Below, piece after piece: positions 8,077 through 17,283 of a DNA stretch of 64,000 nucleotides. Made by a program: the position numbers and the translations under genes. The notes below the pieces were generated by a model. It saw only the letters and a list, made by a program, of their open reading frames with translations, was not told the DNA's origin and searched no databases. Origin of the DNA: Pseudolysinimonas sp051954455 (GTDB lineage Bacteria; Actinomycetota; Actinomycetes; Actinomycetales; Microbacteriaceae); the NCBI RefSeq assembly GCF_051954455.1, contig NZ_JBQCHS010000011.1:1-64000 (forward strand), read 5' to 3'. Position 1 is the stretch's first letter; every line of letters begins with the position of its first letter.

Positions 8077-8172
8077 CGACGTACTCGCGGTCGCGAGCGC
8101 CCGGCCGCGCATGCGGGACGGACGCACGATGGGCGGGCCCCCTCCGGGGTCCGCACATCGTGCTGGAGGCTC

Positions 8173-8907
8173 TCAGGCGTCGCTGCGAGAGATGAAGTCC
8201 TCGACGGCCTTCTCGATGAAGAGGGCCACCGCCTGCGGCTGGGCGACGAACGCCGTATGGGAGGCCTGGATGCTCTCCGTGTGCGCGTTCATGCGGGCGG
8301 CCATGAACTCCTGGAGCTTCGGCGAGATGGAGTTGTCGTCGGTGGAGACGAGATACCAGGTCGGGGTCGAGTCCCAGCCCCGCACGGTGGCAGCCTGGGT
8401 GAAGGCGAACGCGGCGAGCGGACGCTGCGTTGCGAACATCGCGCGAGCGGTCGCGACGGACGAATCCCCGGCGAACACCTCGCGGAACCGCTTCTCCTTG
8501 ATGTATAGATCGGGGCCCCCGGGAGCGCCCGGCGCGTCGTACGAGGTCGGGGCGTTCTCCGTGGCGAGAAGCGATGCCGGATAGCTCTTCTGGATCGTCA
8601 GGCAGTCCTCGCCGACGTCGAGACCGAAAGCGGCGAGATACACCTGGCCGATGACGTTGGGAAGGCCCGCGGCGACGGCCCCCATCACGGCGCCCCCGTA
8701 GGAGTGGCCCACGAGGACCACCGGTCCGTCGATCGCGGCGACGCGGGTGCGGATCGAGTCGGCGTCGGACGCGAGTCCGCGTAGCGGGTTCGGCGGCGCG
8801 ACGACGGGATAACCGTGGGCCGCGAGGTGCTCGATGAGTCCGGCGTAGCCCGAGGCGTCGGCGAACGCTCCGTGGATCAGGACGATGGTGGGTGTTGTGT
8901 CGTTCAT
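8173..8907 (-). CDS. Alpha/beta hydrolase (esterase/HNL-like)
   Basis: 244 residues of the single-domain alpha/beta hydrolase fold. Motifs are the oxyanion-hole region IVLIHGAFADASGY, the nucleophile elbow VGHSYGGAVMG (Ser near residue 81) and a late histidine in SHTAFVAQP. This HGAFADAS subgroup is common in actinobacteria and resembles hydroxynitrile lyase/esterase-like proteins. It is downstream of a second hydrolase (8969-9766) on the same strand with a 61-bp gap, probably one operon facing away from the AraC regulator. Fold certain, substrate unknown. Confidence 0.85.
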   Translation of the reverse strand: MNDTTPTIVLIHGAFADASGYAGLIEHLAAHGYPVVAPPNPLRGLASDADSIRTRVAAIDGPVVLVGHSYGGAVMGAVAAGLPNVIGQVYLAAFGLDVGEDCLTIQKSYPASLLATENAPTSYDAPGAPGGPDLYIKEKRFREVFAGDSSVATARAMFATQRPLAAFAFTQAATVRGWDSTPTWYLVSTDDNSISPKLQEFMAARMNAHTESIQASHTAFVAQPQAVALFIEKAVEDFISRSDA

Positions 8908-8968
8908 GGTGCGTGCCTTTCGTCGGGTGGTGCGGGTGAGGGGGTGTCGGTGCGGGTCTGGTCGCGCT

Positions 8969-9766
8969 TCAGGCCGCCGATGACGAGGAGCGCAGCACGC
9001 CGTCCGCGAATCCGGCGATCGCGTCCGCGAGGGCGCGCGGCGCCTCGAGCGGAATGAGGTGCCCCGTGGCGGGGAGGGCCAGCGAGCGGGCATCCGCGAG
9101 GTAGGGCACGAGGTTGTCCCGGAGGACCTCCGCGGGCTCGACCTGATCGTGCTCGCCCGCGATGACCAGGGCGGGTACCCGCACTCGTCGGGTCTGCTCG
9201 GTGATGTCCTCGGCGATGCCGCGCAGGGGCCATTCGATGCGTGCCTCGGGCGCGTTCGACAGCGAGTCCTCGAGGATCTGCGCCGCGAGCCGCTCGCCGA
9301 GCGGTGACGCGGTGAGGATCCCGTCGCGGGCGCCGGCCACGGTCTCCACCGAGTCGTAGGCATGCGAAAGCCCCTCCCGGTAGGTGGGGGTGACGGCGTC
9401 GGCGGGCTTCGCCGGGCCGGAGGCCACCAGCACGAGTCCGCGCAGTCCGGCGGGCTGCCGCCCGGCGATCAGCTGCGCCACCTTGCCTCCCATCGAGTGA
9501 CCGACCAGGAGGTAGTCGCGGACGCCCGCTGCCGCGAGCACCGCGAGGGTGTCCTCCGAGAGCTGCCGCAGCGTGTACGGCCCAGGAAGGCCCTTCGACC
9601 GGCTCCATCCGCGGAAGTCGATGGCGAGGGTGTCGCGGCCCGGGAGAAGGTCGATGACCGGTCGCCAGGTGCGCGCCGAGCCTCCCCAGTAGTGCAGGAA
9701 CACCAGCGTCGGGCCGGTTCCTCCCCGACGGTCATAGGCGGGGAGATGCTGCCGTGTCATGGTCAT
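8969..9766 (-). CDS. Alpha/beta hydrolase
   Basis: 265 residues. The oxyanion region is LVFLHYWGGSARTW, the nucleophile elbow LLVGHSMGGKVAQ (Ser near 95), the acid GEHDQVEPAE and the base histidine GHLIPLEAP, so the triad is complete. Similar proteins are haloperoxidase-like or ester/lactone hydrolases. The start at 9766 (MTMTRQH) or two codons later is equally plausible. The divergent AraC gene at 9857 leaves a 90-bp shared promoter region, so that regulator is the likely controller of this gene and the next hydrolase. Confidence 0.85.
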   Translation of the reverse strand: MTMTRQHLPAYDRRGGTGPTLVFLHYWGGSARTWRPVIDLLPGRDTLAIDFRGWSRSKGLPGPYTLRQLSEDTLAVLAAAGVRDYLLVGHSMGGKVAQLIAGRQPAGLRGLVLVASGPAKPADAVTPTYREGLSHAYDSVETVAGARDGILTASPLGERLAAQILEDSLSNAPEARIEWPLRGIAEDITEQTRRVRVPALVIAGEHDQVEPAEVLRDNLVPYLADARSLALPATGHLIPLEAPRALADAIAGFADGVLRSSSSAA

Positions 9767-9856
9767 TCGATACCTGCCTTCTTGAATCGATCCGTTGTCG
9801 ATGACTCCATTTCACGCACATAACGGATCTGAAGCATCAGTGCGATAGGTCGCCCG

Positions 9857-10717
9857 ATGGTGAAAAATGGACACATGGCGAGAGTTCGGTCTTTGACCTA
9901 TCAGCCTCCGGATGCGAGCTCCGCCGCCGTGGAGGTGCAGACGTTCACGCAACTCCGCCAGCTCGACGAGATGCACACGCAGCGGGGCGACTTCCATGTG
10001 CTGGCGCTCGTCGACGCCGGGCGGGGCCGCGTCACGGTCGACTTCCGCTCGTTCGCGCTCGTGCCGCGGACGATCGTGTGGATTCCGCCGGGTGCCGTTC
10101 ACCGCTGGGACGACATCGGCGGCGTTCGCGGGGATCTGGTGCTGTTCGTGCCGACCGCGCCCGTCACGCCCGCCGTCCGGGAGCTCGCGGCGCGGCCGCA
10201 CAGCGTCCCGGCGTGGACGGTGACCGACTCCCGGTGGAGTCACGTCGATGCCGCGCGCGCGCATCTCCTCCTCGAAGCCCACGATCCAGTCGCGGGCTCG
10301 GCGCCGGAGCTGCTCCAGATCCTGCTCTCCGCGCTTCTCGCCAGTGTCGACGCGCCCCCGCCCGCGCCCGCGGACGCGACGATCAATCCCACGTTCGACC
10401 TGTTCCGCTCCACGGTGGAGACGCATTTCCGGGCGCACCACGACGTCGGCTACTACGCGCGCGCACTCGGATACTCGCCCCGGACTCTCACGCGAGTCGT
10501 CCAGCAGAGCACGGGCGACACCGCCAAGGCCTATCTCGTGGAGCGCATCGTCCTGGAGGCCAAGCGCCTACTGGTGCACGATCGCCTTCCGGCCTCGCGT
10601 GTCGCCCGCGAGCTCGGCTTCCCCGACGCGTCCAACTTCTCGCTGTTCTTCCGGAAGGTCGTGGGGATCCCGCCCGGCACCTGGCGGGAGGCGGCCGAAC
10701 GGGGTGATGCCGGATGA
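9857..10717 (+). CDS. AraC-family transcriptional regulator
   Basis: 286 residues. The N-terminal half is a cupin-like ligand-binding domain (VLALVDAGRGRVTVDFRSF, then WIPPGAVHRW, the metal/sugar-pocket strand). The C-terminal half is the AraC double helix-turn-helix (DVGYYARALGYSPRTLTRVVQ; ARELGFPDASNFSLFFRK). The ATG at 9857 or the one at 9875 could be used; neither has a strong Shine-Dalgarno. It is divergent from the two alpha/beta hydrolases and probably activates them in response to their substrate. Confidence 0.88.
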   Translation: MVKNGHMARVRSLTYQPPDASSAAVEVQTFTQLRQLDEMHTQRGDFHVLALVDAGRGRVTVDFRSFALVPRTIVWIPPGAVHRWDDIGGVRGDLVLFVPTAPVTPAVRELAARPHSVPAWTVTDSRWSHVDAARAHLLLEAHDPVAGSAPELLQILLSALLASVDAPPPAPADATINPTFDLFRSTVETHFRAHHDVGYYARALGYSPRTLTRVVQQSTGDTAKAYLVERIVLEAKRLLVHDRLPASRVARELGFPDASNFSLFFRKVVGIPPGTWREAAERGDAG

Positions 10718-10783
10718 TCTCGCCGTCGTGATCACTCCTGCGCGCCGCCGCTGCCTGCGCGCGCCGTCTGGGACGATCTGGTC

Positions 10784-11425
10784 GTGGCCCCGTCCCGCAC
10801 CCTCGAGTCCGCGCGCCGGCTGATCGTTATGATCGCGGCGGGAGCCGCTTCCGCGGTGCTCAGCGGCGTCGTGTGGGGCTGGGAATACGCCCCGACGACC
10901 GGATGGGCCGTCGCCTGCGCGGTCTATATCACCTGGGTGTGGATCGCGATCGCCCGCATGGACGGCGCGGCGACCAAGCAGCGCGCCCAGCAGGAGGACC
11001 CCACCACCGCGATCTCGGAGCTGATGACGCTGATCGCGGCGGTCGCCAGCATCGGCGCGGTGATCCTGCTCATCGTCGTCTCGCGCGACGCGCACGGGGT
11101 CGTGAAGGTCATCGTGCCGCTCGCCGTCGTGGTCAGCGTCGCGCTGTCCTGGACCCTGATCCACACCCTGTTCACGCTGCGGTACGCGCGCCTGTACTTC
11201 TCCGACGCCGATGGGGGAGTCGACTTCAACCAGAGCGGGTCTCCCCGCTACGTGGACTTCGCCTACCTCTCGTTCACCATCGGGATGACCTATCAGGTCT
11301 CCGACACCGACCTGACGACCCACGCGATCCGCTCGACGGCGCTGCGTCAGGGGCTCCTGTCGTATCTGTTCGGCGCCGTCATCCTCGCGAGCGTGGTCAA
11401 TCTCATCGCCGGGATCGCCGGCTGA
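10784..11425 (+). CDS. DUF1345 family membrane protein
   Basis: 213 residues from GTG 10784, with about five hydrophobic helices (for example AGAASAVLSGVVWGWEY, LMTLIAAVASIGAVILLIVV, VIVPLAVVVSVALSWTLI). The conserved DUF1345 segment YVDFAYLSFTIGMTYQVSDT is present near residue 165, followed by LRQGLLSYLFG. The function of the family is unknown. It stands alone between the AraC gene and the convergent S41 protease gene. Confidence 0.85.
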   Translation: MAPSRTLESARRLIVMIAAGAASAVLSGVVWGWEYAPTTGWAVACAVYITWVWIAIARMDGAATKQRAQQEDPTTAISELMTLIAAVASIGAVILLIVVSRDAHGVVKVIVPLAVVVSVALSWTLIHTLFTLRYARLYFSDADGGVDFNQSGSPRYVDFAYLSFTIGMTYQVSDTDLTTHAIRSTALRQGLLSYLFGAVILASVVNLIAGIAG

Positions 11426-11449
11426 CGGGTGCGCGCCCCGCGCCCGTCG

Positions 11450-12433
11450 TCATCGGGTGCGCAACCACGTCGCGGCCGCCGCCGGGGCGTCGTCGGTGGC
11501 GCGCTCGTCGGGGACCAGGGGCCGCCCGTAGCGCACACCGGTGCGGTCGGCGTCGACGGCGACGGTCAGGTTGATGACCGCTCCGTCGCGCAGCGTGACG
11601 GGTTGGTTCGCCGTGCTGTACCCGTACGTCGGGGTGCCGAACGAGCGCACGTTCGGCTGCCCGGTGAAGCTGATCGCGACTCCTTCCGCGGAGCTCCCCG
11701 TCATGCCGTTCACGAGGACGGCGACGGGGAGGTCCGACTTCGGCATCGAGCCCGGCGCGCTCGCCTGCACGGCGCCGTCGAGCAGCACGCTGTCGCCGGC
11801 GATCGAGACCCCCTCCGAGCGGTCCGCGCGCTCGAACGCCATCACGCGGCCGTCGGTCAGGAGCGGCGACAGGGCGGCGAGCATCGGCCAGATGTTGCCG
11901 CCGTGGTTGTCGCGCAGGTCGACGATCCAGCCGACCTTCGTCTGCGTCCGAGCCTCGTCGAGACCGCGGCGGAGGGTCCGGATCCAGCGGTCGGTCACCT
12001 CTTGATCGTTGCTGACGAGCGTCGGGACGACGATCGTCGTCACGCCGTCCGCGGTCCGGACCGAGGGGTCGTCGGCCGTCGACCCGCTCTCCGTCCGGCC
12101 GAACTCCTTCTTCGCCTCGCTCGGGGTGAGGAACGCGCTGTGTCCGCCGCCGAGCTCGTGGACCGCGTCGCGGAGCGCGCCGTAGGTGCCGGCGTAGTCA
12201 CGGGCGTTCCGCACCTCGTCGGCGACCCGCCGCCGCACCTCGGCCACCCGCTGCGGGGTGCTATCGACGCCGGAGGCCATCCGGTCGACCGCTCCATCGG
12301 CGTACTGCTGCGGAGTCGGCGGTATGATCTCCACCCCGAGGCGATTCAGCACTGCGCCGCCGCCGCCGACGGCCAGCGCCGCCGCAACGACCGCCGCTCC
12401 GACTATTACGAGACGTCGTTTCCGAATGACCAC
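11450..12433 (-). CDS. S41 family peptidase, membrane-anchored
   Basis: 327 residues. A basic start and one N-terminal hydrophobic segment (RLVIVGAAVVAAALAVGGGGAV) indicate a signal anchor, so the catalytic part is extracytoplasmic. The S41/tail-specific protease core shows GGGHSAFLTP (residues 95-105), GWIVDLRDNHGGNIWPML and the catalytic serine motif NGMTGSSAEGVAI near residue 245. No PDZ domain is apparent. It resembles stand-alone actinobacterial S41 proteins of unknown target. Convergent with the DUF1345 gene. Confidence 0.85.
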   Translation of the reverse strand: MVIRKRRLVIVGAAVVAAALAVGGGGAVLNRLGVEIIPPTPQQYADGAVDRMASGVDSTPQRVAEVRRRVADEVRNARDYAGTYGALRDAVHELGGGHSAFLTPSEAKKEFGRTESGSTADDPSVRTADGVTTIVVPTLVSNDQEVTDRWIRTLRRGLDEARTQTKVGWIVDLRDNHGGNIWPMLAALSPLLTDGRVMAFERADRSEGVSIAGDSVLLDGAVQASAPGSMPKSDLPVAVLVNGMTGSSAEGVAISFTGQPNVRSFGTPTYGYSTANQPVTLRDGAVINLTVAVDADRTGVRYGRPLVPDERATDDAPAAAATWLRTR

Positions 12434-12551
12434 ACTCGATGCTCACCCGGTGGCGTCGGGGCGCACGTCCACCGGTCGAGTGAGATCGCGTCGCGTCTCG
12501 GCGGAGGGGGCCCTCCTCCCGCAGGATGAAGGATGCGGACGGCCGCCGGGG

Positions 12552-13106
12552 TCAGCCGGCGGTCGTGACCTCGTGCCAGGTCGCCTCGACGACCTCGGCC
12601 AGCGCGTGATCCGGTGCGTCGATCCACTGGTCGAGGCTGAGCTCGAACGTCAGCGCCGCGAGCCGAGCGAGCAGGAGCGCCTGCCGCGGGTCGGCCCCGC
12701 GCTCCTGGAGCGCGGCCCGGACGGCCTCGGCGAGCCGGTCGTACTGGAGCAGCTCCCGCTCGCGGAGCTGCGGTTCGCCGCGGATGATCCGGCGGCGCCG
12801 TTCGATCGGCGCTCTCCACTGCTCCAGCTCGAGGGCGGCGGCCCGGAGGCCGAAGACCACCAGGCCGCGTGGGGGGAGGTCGTCGCCGGCCGTGAGGAGT
12901 GTGGCCGCGACGACCTGCGGGAACTCCCGCTCGCGCAGGAACAGCACGTCGCGCTTGTCGGAGAAGTGGCGGAAGAAGGTCCTCGTGGTGAGGCCCGCGC
13001 CGTCGACGATCTGGGGGATGGTGGTCGCCGGGTATCCCCGTCGCTCGAACAGGTCCATCGCCGACGTCTCCAGGCGGAGGGCGGCGTCCGGGGACCAGCG
13101 GGGCAT
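12552..13106 (-). CDS. TetR-family regulator
   Basis: About 184 residues from ATG 13106 (MPRWSPDAALRLETSAMDLF). The TetR helix-turn-helix is DLFERRGYPATTIPQIVDGAGLTTRTFFRHFSDKRDVLF; the remainder is the all-helical ligand domain. Longer starts exist in frame but would run through the operator repeats at 13121-13166. It is divergent from the zinc-type oxidoreductase at 13183, which it most likely represses together with itself. Confidence 0.85.
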   Translation of the reverse strand: MPRWSPDAALRLETSAMDLFERRGYPATTIPQIVDGAGLTTRTFFRHFSDKRDVLFLREREFPQVVAATLLTAGDDLPPRGLVVFGLRAAALELEQWRAPIERRRRIIRGEPQLRERELLQYDRLAEAVRAALQERGADPRQALLLARLAALTFELSLDQWIDAPDHALAEVVEATWHEVTTAG

Positions 13107-13120
13107 GATTCCGATGATGG

Positions 13121-13166
13121 CACATCGTGTCATCGGTGCTACCGTGACGACACACCGTGTCATCGT
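13121..13166. promoter_or_regulatory. Double TetR operator in divergent promoter
   Basis: CACATCGTGTCATCG (13121-13135) and CACACCGTGTCATCG (13151-13165) are direct copies starting exactly 30 bp apart, about three helical turns. The second contains the perfect palindrome GACAC-ACC-GTGTC (13149-13161). They lie between the divergent TetR gene and oxidoreductase gene and are the obvious binding sites of that regulator. Confidence 0.75.
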
Positions 13167-13182
13167 CCAGATCGGAATCCGC

Positions 13183-14325
13183 GTGTCCACCGACATCCCG
13201 CACCCCAACGCCGCTGCCCTGATCGATGCGCCCTACGGCGAGCTGACGGTGCGCCCCGTCCCCGCCCCGGTACCGGCGGAGGGTCAGCTCGTCGTCCGCG
13301 TCCGAGCCGTCGCGATCAACCCGCTGGACGCGATCGTGCAGTCCAACGGACGGCTGATGTACCGGTGGCTGCCGTACCCGGCGGTGCTCGGGGAGGATGT
13401 CGCCGGCGAGGTCGTCGCGGTCGGTGCCGGCGTCTCGGACTTCGTCGTCGGCGATCGGGTCTGCGCGTACGCGATGGGCATCGAGAAGGGGCACGACGCG
13501 GTGTCGGAGGGCGGATTCCAGCACATCGTCGCCGTGCCGGCGTCGATGTCGGCGCGGATCCCGCACGGGGCGGCCTTCGAGGAGGCCGCCGTCCTGCCGC
13601 TCGCGCTCTCGACCGCCGCCGCCGCGCTCTTCGAGACCGCACAGCTCGCCCTGGACCTCCCCGCCCCCGGCTCGGCGGCACCGCGGGACGAGATCGTCGT
13701 GGTCTGGGGAGGCGCCACCTCGGTCGGCAGCAACGCCATCCAGCTCGCGCGGGCCGCCGGCTACCGGGTCGTGACGACCGCGTCGCCGGTCCGCCACGAC
13801 GCCATGCGGGCGCTCGGGGCGGAGGCGGTCTTCGACTACCGGGACCCGGACGTGGTCCGAGCGGTCGTCGACGCGGTGCGCGGGTCGACGGTCGCCGGGA
13901 TCGTCGCCATCGCCGTCGGCTCGGCCGAGCCCTGCGTGACGATCGCCGCTGCGACGGGTGCCCGCCGGATCGCTCTCACCAGTCCGTCCGTCTCCTTCTA
14001 CGATCAGCCGAGGCGGGCCGGCCTCTCCCTCCGCCGGCTGCGCCTGATCACACGCCTGGTCGCCTCCAACGTCGCCCTGCAGGCGAGGTGTGCGGTGCAC
14101 GGGATCCGCGCCCGCTTCGTGTGGGGGAGCTCGATCGCCTCCAGCGCCGTCGGCCCCGCCATCTGGCGCGACTACCTTCCCGCCGCGCTCGAGTCCGGTC
14201 TCCACCGTCTCGCGCCCCGCCCGCGCGTGATCGGGACCGATCTCGAAGCGGTCCAGCACGGGCTCGACCTGATGCGCCGCGGAGTCTCCGCCGAGAAGCT
14301 CGTCATCGCCCTGGCGGGCGAGTAG
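13183..14325 (+). CDS. MDR-family (zinc-type alcohol dehydrogenase-like) oxidoreductase
   Basis: About 380 residues from GTG 13183 (VSTDIPHPNAAAL). The GroES-like domain has the VRVRAVAINPLDAIVQ and LGEDVAGEVVAVGAGVSDFVVGDRV signatures. The cofactor domain shows VVVWGGATSVGSNAIQLARAAGYRVV. Zinc-binding cysteines are not present at the usual places, so it belongs with the enoyl reductase/quinone oxidoreductase branch of the medium-chain family. It is controlled by the divergent TetR gene through the operator pair at 13121-13166. A detoxifying NADPH-dependent reduction is likely; the substrate is unknown. Confidence 0.85.
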   Translation: MSTDIPHPNAAALIDAPYGELTVRPVPAPVPAEGQLVVRVRAVAINPLDAIVQSNGRLMYRWLPYPAVLGEDVAGEVVAVGAGVSDFVVGDRVCAYAMGIEKGHDAVSEGGFQHIVAVPASMSARIPHGAAFEEAAVLPLALSTAAAALFETAQLALDLPAPGSAAPRDEIVVVWGGATSVGSNAIQLARAAGYRVVTTASPVRHDAMRALGAEAVFDYRDPDVVRAVVDAVRGSTVAGIVAIAVGSAEPCVTIAAATGARRIALTSPSVSFYDQPRRAGLSLRRLRLITRLVASNVALQARCAVHGIRARFVWGSSIASSAVGPAIWRDYLPAALESGLHRLAPRPRVIGTDLEAVQHGLDLMRRGVSAEKLVIALAGE

Positions 14326-14381
14326 GGCGCTTCTCGCGGGGTCCGATGGGGAGTCGGGTGCCGGTATCGCGAGGCGACACG

Positions 14382-15314
14382 TCAGACGGCGCGGATCCAC
14401 CCGCGGAGCACGGACACGAGTTCGACGCTCCGCTCGAGCGGGAGCCAGTGCCCACCGGGCAGGTCGGCGACGGTGAGATCCGAGCAGCTGCGGCGCATCG
14501 GGTCGCCTTGCGCGTTCCCATCGATGCTGCAGATCAGGTCCCAGGCGCCGTTCACGAAGAGGACCGGTATCGAGAGCCGCCCGCCGTCGGGGGCTGTCGC
14601 CGCGTAGGCCGCGTTCGCCTCGTCGTTCAGATACCAGGAGCACGGCCCGCGGAATCCACGCTCCGAGAACGCCTCGACGAGCGCGTCGAAGTCGTCGGCG
14701 GGCCAGATCGCCGGGTCGGGCCTGATCTCCGGAGCGCGGTGCGCGTCGCCGAAGCGACCTCCGCGGCGGGTGACGACGGCCGAGGGCGACACCGTCCCGA
14801 CCGACGCCGGGTCGCCGGCTCGGAACACGGAGGCGAAGCTGCTACTGATGTCGGCATCGAGGTCGGCGACGGCCTGGTCGAAATGCGTCGTGTAGAAAGC
14901 GTTCGACTCCGGGAAGTGCGCCCACGACACGAGAGCCGCGCCCCGGAGCCGACCGGGCTCGTGCGCGGCGAGAGCCCCGACCACGATGCTGCCCCAGTCG
15001 TGCCCGACCCACACCGCCGTGCCGCCCCCGAGATGGTCGTGCAGCTCGGTCATGTCGCGCACGATCTCCTCGATGCGGTACGCCTCGGCGGCCATCGGCG
15101 CGGACGACCCTCCATAGCCGCGCAGGTCCGGGGCCACGCAGTGCCAGCCGTCGGCGGCCAGGGCGTCGAGCTGCGCGCGCCACATGAGGCCGATGCCCGG
15201 CCACCCGTGCAGGAAGAGCATGAGCGGGCCGGTCGAGGGGCCCGCCTCGAGGTACCGGGTGGTGTGGCGAGCGGTGGCGAAGGTGCGCGTGGAGGGCATG
15301 GCGGCTCCGTTCAT
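14382..15314 (-). CDS. Epoxide hydrolase-like alpha/beta hydrolase
   Basis: About 310 residues. Epoxide-hydrolase-type motifs are FLHGWPGIGLMW (oxyanion hole), VGHDWGSIVVG with Asp as nucleophile, LRGYGGSS and a terminal histidine in PGGHWLPLERS. The nucleophilic Asp rather than Ser supports an epoxide hydrolase or haloalkane dehalogenase-like reaction. Start 15314 (MNGAAMPSTR) gives a 4-base overlap with the stop of the upstream MFS gene; 15299 is the alternative. Co-transcribed with the exporter under the divergent TetR regulator. Confidence 0.85.
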   Translation of the reverse strand: MNGAAMPSTRTFATARHTTRYLEAGPSTGPLMLFLHGWPGIGLMWRAQLDALAADGWHCVAPDLRGYGGSSAPMAAEAYRIEEIVRDMTELHDHLGGGTAVWVGHDWGSIVVGALAAHEPGRLRGAALVSWAHFPESNAFYTTHFDQAVADLDADISSSFASVFRAGDPASVGTVSPSAVVTRRGGRFGDAHRAPEIRPDPAIWPADDFDALVEAFSERGFRGPCSWYLNDEANAAYAATAPDGGRLSIPVLFVNGAWDLICSIDGNAQGDPMRRSCSDLTVADLPGGHWLPLERSVELVSVLRGWIRAV

Positions 15315-16537
15315 CGGGGATCGGCGGTCACGCGGGCGTCGGCGGATCCCCCGATCGCGCGTCGCCCGCGGGCGCCGATCGCCGCGGCGCGGACGATGAG
15401 GGCGATCTCGAAGGCTCCGTACGCGATCGCGGTCGCACGGAGGCCGACGACCCCGACGGCGATCCCGGCGAGGAGCGCCGGAACGCTGAACGCCCCGTAG
15501 CTGACGACATACATGGACGCGAAGACCCGGGAGCGCTGCGTTGCGGGAGCGACGTCGGCGAGCGTGCCGAGCACGGCGCGGAACGTCGCTCCGAATCCCG
15601 TACCCGCGACCGCCGACCCCACGAGATAGAGAGGAAGGGAGGCGGACGTCGTCGCCAGGAGCGTGATCAGCACGCCGGCGGCGAGGCTGAGGAAGCCCGC
15701 CCGGCCCCGGATCGAGGCGGGGAGGAGCGACGAGCCGGCCGAGCCCAGAGTGCCGGCCGTGAAGTACGCGCCGAGGATGAGGCTGGACATGAAGTGGCTC
15801 CGGACGCCGAGCACCGAGGCCACGATCGACGTTCCGAGGGAGAGGTACAGACCCGCCAGCGCCCACGTCGCGACCATCGACGGGATGAGCGCGACGAAGG
15901 CGGGCCGGACGCCGCCGGGCACCCCGGCATCCGGGATCAGCGAGCGCGCCACGGCGGGCAAGGACACTCCGGCGGCCGCACGGCCGCGGTCGGGAACCGC
16001 CCACACCAGCGCCGCGAGCAGCACGTACGCCACCCCGAGGATCCAGAACACGAGCTGTCGCGGCAGCGGGGCGAACTCGACCAGTGCGCCGGACAGGACC
16101 GCGCCGATCGCGATGCCGAGCGGCGAGGAGGCGCTGGTCGCCAGCGATCCGATTCGCGCGTTCGGAGCCGTCTCGGTGATCATCGCCGTCGCCGCGCCGG
16201 TGGCGGCGCCGACGGCGAACCCCTGCACGATGCGCGCGGCGATCAGGTCAGCGGCGCTCCCGGCTGCGGCGAAGAGCCCCATCCCGGCGGCCAGGAGCAG
16301 AAGCGAACCGCTCACCACGGGGCGGCGTCCGACCGCGTCCGACAGGGAGCCGACCGTCAGGAGGGCGACGACGAGGGCGAGGACGTAGACCGCGAACACC
16401 AGCGTCAACGTCGCGGCGGAGAAGTTCCAGAGACGTTGGTAGACGGGGTACAGCGGCGAGGGCGCGGACGCGGCCGTGAGGGTCGCGACGCCGACGGCGG
16501 CGGCGACGAGGAAGGGGGCGGGTCGGGGGCGGGTCAC
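15311..16537 (-). CDS. MFS transporter (12-helix exporter)
   Basis: 408 residues with about twelve hydrophobic helices. The MFS signature between helices 2 and 3 is GSLSDAVGRRPV, and the second half carries the related TFRAVLGTLADVAPATQRSRVFA. Such proteins export small drugs or metabolites by proton antiport. It is first in a two-gene operon with the epoxide hydrolase and divergent from a TetR gene, a standard efflux arrangement. The operator is at 16566-16606. Confidence 0.85.
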   Translation of the reverse strand: MTRPRPAPFLVAAAVGVATLTAASAPSPLYPVYQRLWNFSAATLTLVFAVYVLALVVALLTVGSLSDAVGRRPVVSGSLLLLAAGMGLFAAAGSAADLIAARIVQGFAVGAATGAATAMITETAPNARIGSLATSASSPLGIAIGAVLSGALVEFAPLPRQLVFWILGVAYVLLAALVWAVPDRGRAAAGVSLPAVARSLIPDAGVPGGVRPAFVALIPSMVATWALAGLYLSLGTSIVASVLGVRSHFMSSLILGAYFTAGTLGSAGSSLLPASIRGRAGFLSLAAGVLITLLATTSASLPLYLVGSAVAGTGFGATFRAVLGTLADVAPATQRSRVFASMYVVSYGAFSVPALLAGIAVGVVGLRATAIAYGAFEIALIVRAAAIGARGRRAIGGSADARVTADPR

Positions 16538-16565
16538 GGGTGCTCCGGTGATATCGCGAATAAAG

Positions 16566-16606
16566 TTGCGTTAGTGAAGATAGCGGTCGCCTGGCACTTA
16601 ACGCAA
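16566..16606. promoter_or_regulatory. Inverted-repeat operator of the MFS/TetR divergon
   Basis: TTGCGTTAGTG (16566-16576) and CACTTAACGCAA (16595-16606) are inverted copies differing by one inserted T, with an 18-base gap. The surrounding AT-rich bases are unusual for this genome and probably include the -10/-35 elements of both genes. It is the likely binding site of the adjacent TetR protein. Confidence 0.7.
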
Positions 16607-16646
16607 TGCAAATAGCGATAGGACAGATCATCGCTAGAGTGTCGGC

Positions 16647-17246
16647 GTGCCGGAGCGAACGACGGGTCAGCGTCCGGGCGGCAGAAGCAGCCGCGTCGTG
16701 GCGGCGGTCTATGCCGCGGTGGGGGAGCTCGTCGGCGAGGGAGTCGAGCGCCTCACCTTCCCCCTCATCGCCCAGCGGGCCGGTGTTGCGCCGACCACGC
16801 TGTACCGGCGGTGGGACGACATCAACGCCCTGCTCGAGGAGGCGACCGTCGGCGCCCTCACCCGCGACGGTGAGGACGTGCCGGACACGGGATCGCTGGC
16901 GGGCGATCTCGCGGCATGGGCTGACGCCGTCCTCGCGGACATCACCCGGATCGAGCGCGCACGCTACCTCCGCGCGATGGTCTCGGCCCGGACCGATCTC
17001 GTGACGCACTGCTCGGTCACCGAGCGCCGGGCCGCGCAGGCGCGCGCGGTCATCCAGCGCGCCGAGGCGCGGGGGGAGCCGGTGCCGACCGAGACGCAGG
17101 TGCTGGATCACCTCATCGCACCGCTGTACTACCGGGTCGTCTTCGCGCTGCCCGTCGACGTCGCCGACGGGCAGCGGCTGGCGGAGGACGTCATGGCCAT
17201 GGTCGCGGGGCAGCGTCCGGCGACGCCCCCTCGTCCTCGCCATTGA
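16647..17246 (+). CDS. TetR-family regulator
   Basis: 199 residues from GTG 16647 (VPERTTGQRPGGRSSR). The helix-turn-helix is LTFPLIAQRAGVAPTTLYRRWDDINALLEEA at residues 33-63; the C-terminal TetR_C-like domain contains LDHLIAPLYYRVVFALPVD, typical of actinobacterial efflux repressors. It is divergent from the MFS exporter and overlaps its control region, so it is most likely the exporter's repressor. Confidence 0.88.
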   Translation: MPERTTGQRPGGRSSRVVAAVYAAVGELVGEGVERLTFPLIAQRAGVAPTTLYRRWDDINALLEEATVGALTRDGEDVPDTGSLAGDLAAWADAVLADITRIERARYLRAMVSARTDLVTHCSVTERRAAQARAVIQRAEARGEPVPTETQVLDHLIAPLYYRVVFALPVDVADGQRLAEDVMAMVAGQRPATPPRPRH

Positions 17247-17283
17247 CCTGTGCATCGGGCCTCTGCGCGGCGAGCGCGCGATG

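Noticed and set aside
12258..15500. Very long plus-strand open frame (1,080 codons) and the similar minus-strand frame over mfd (49118-52360).
   Set aside because: Their translations are Arg/Asp/Val-rich without motifs, and they lie antisense to genes with clear families; long shadow frames are expected at this GC content.
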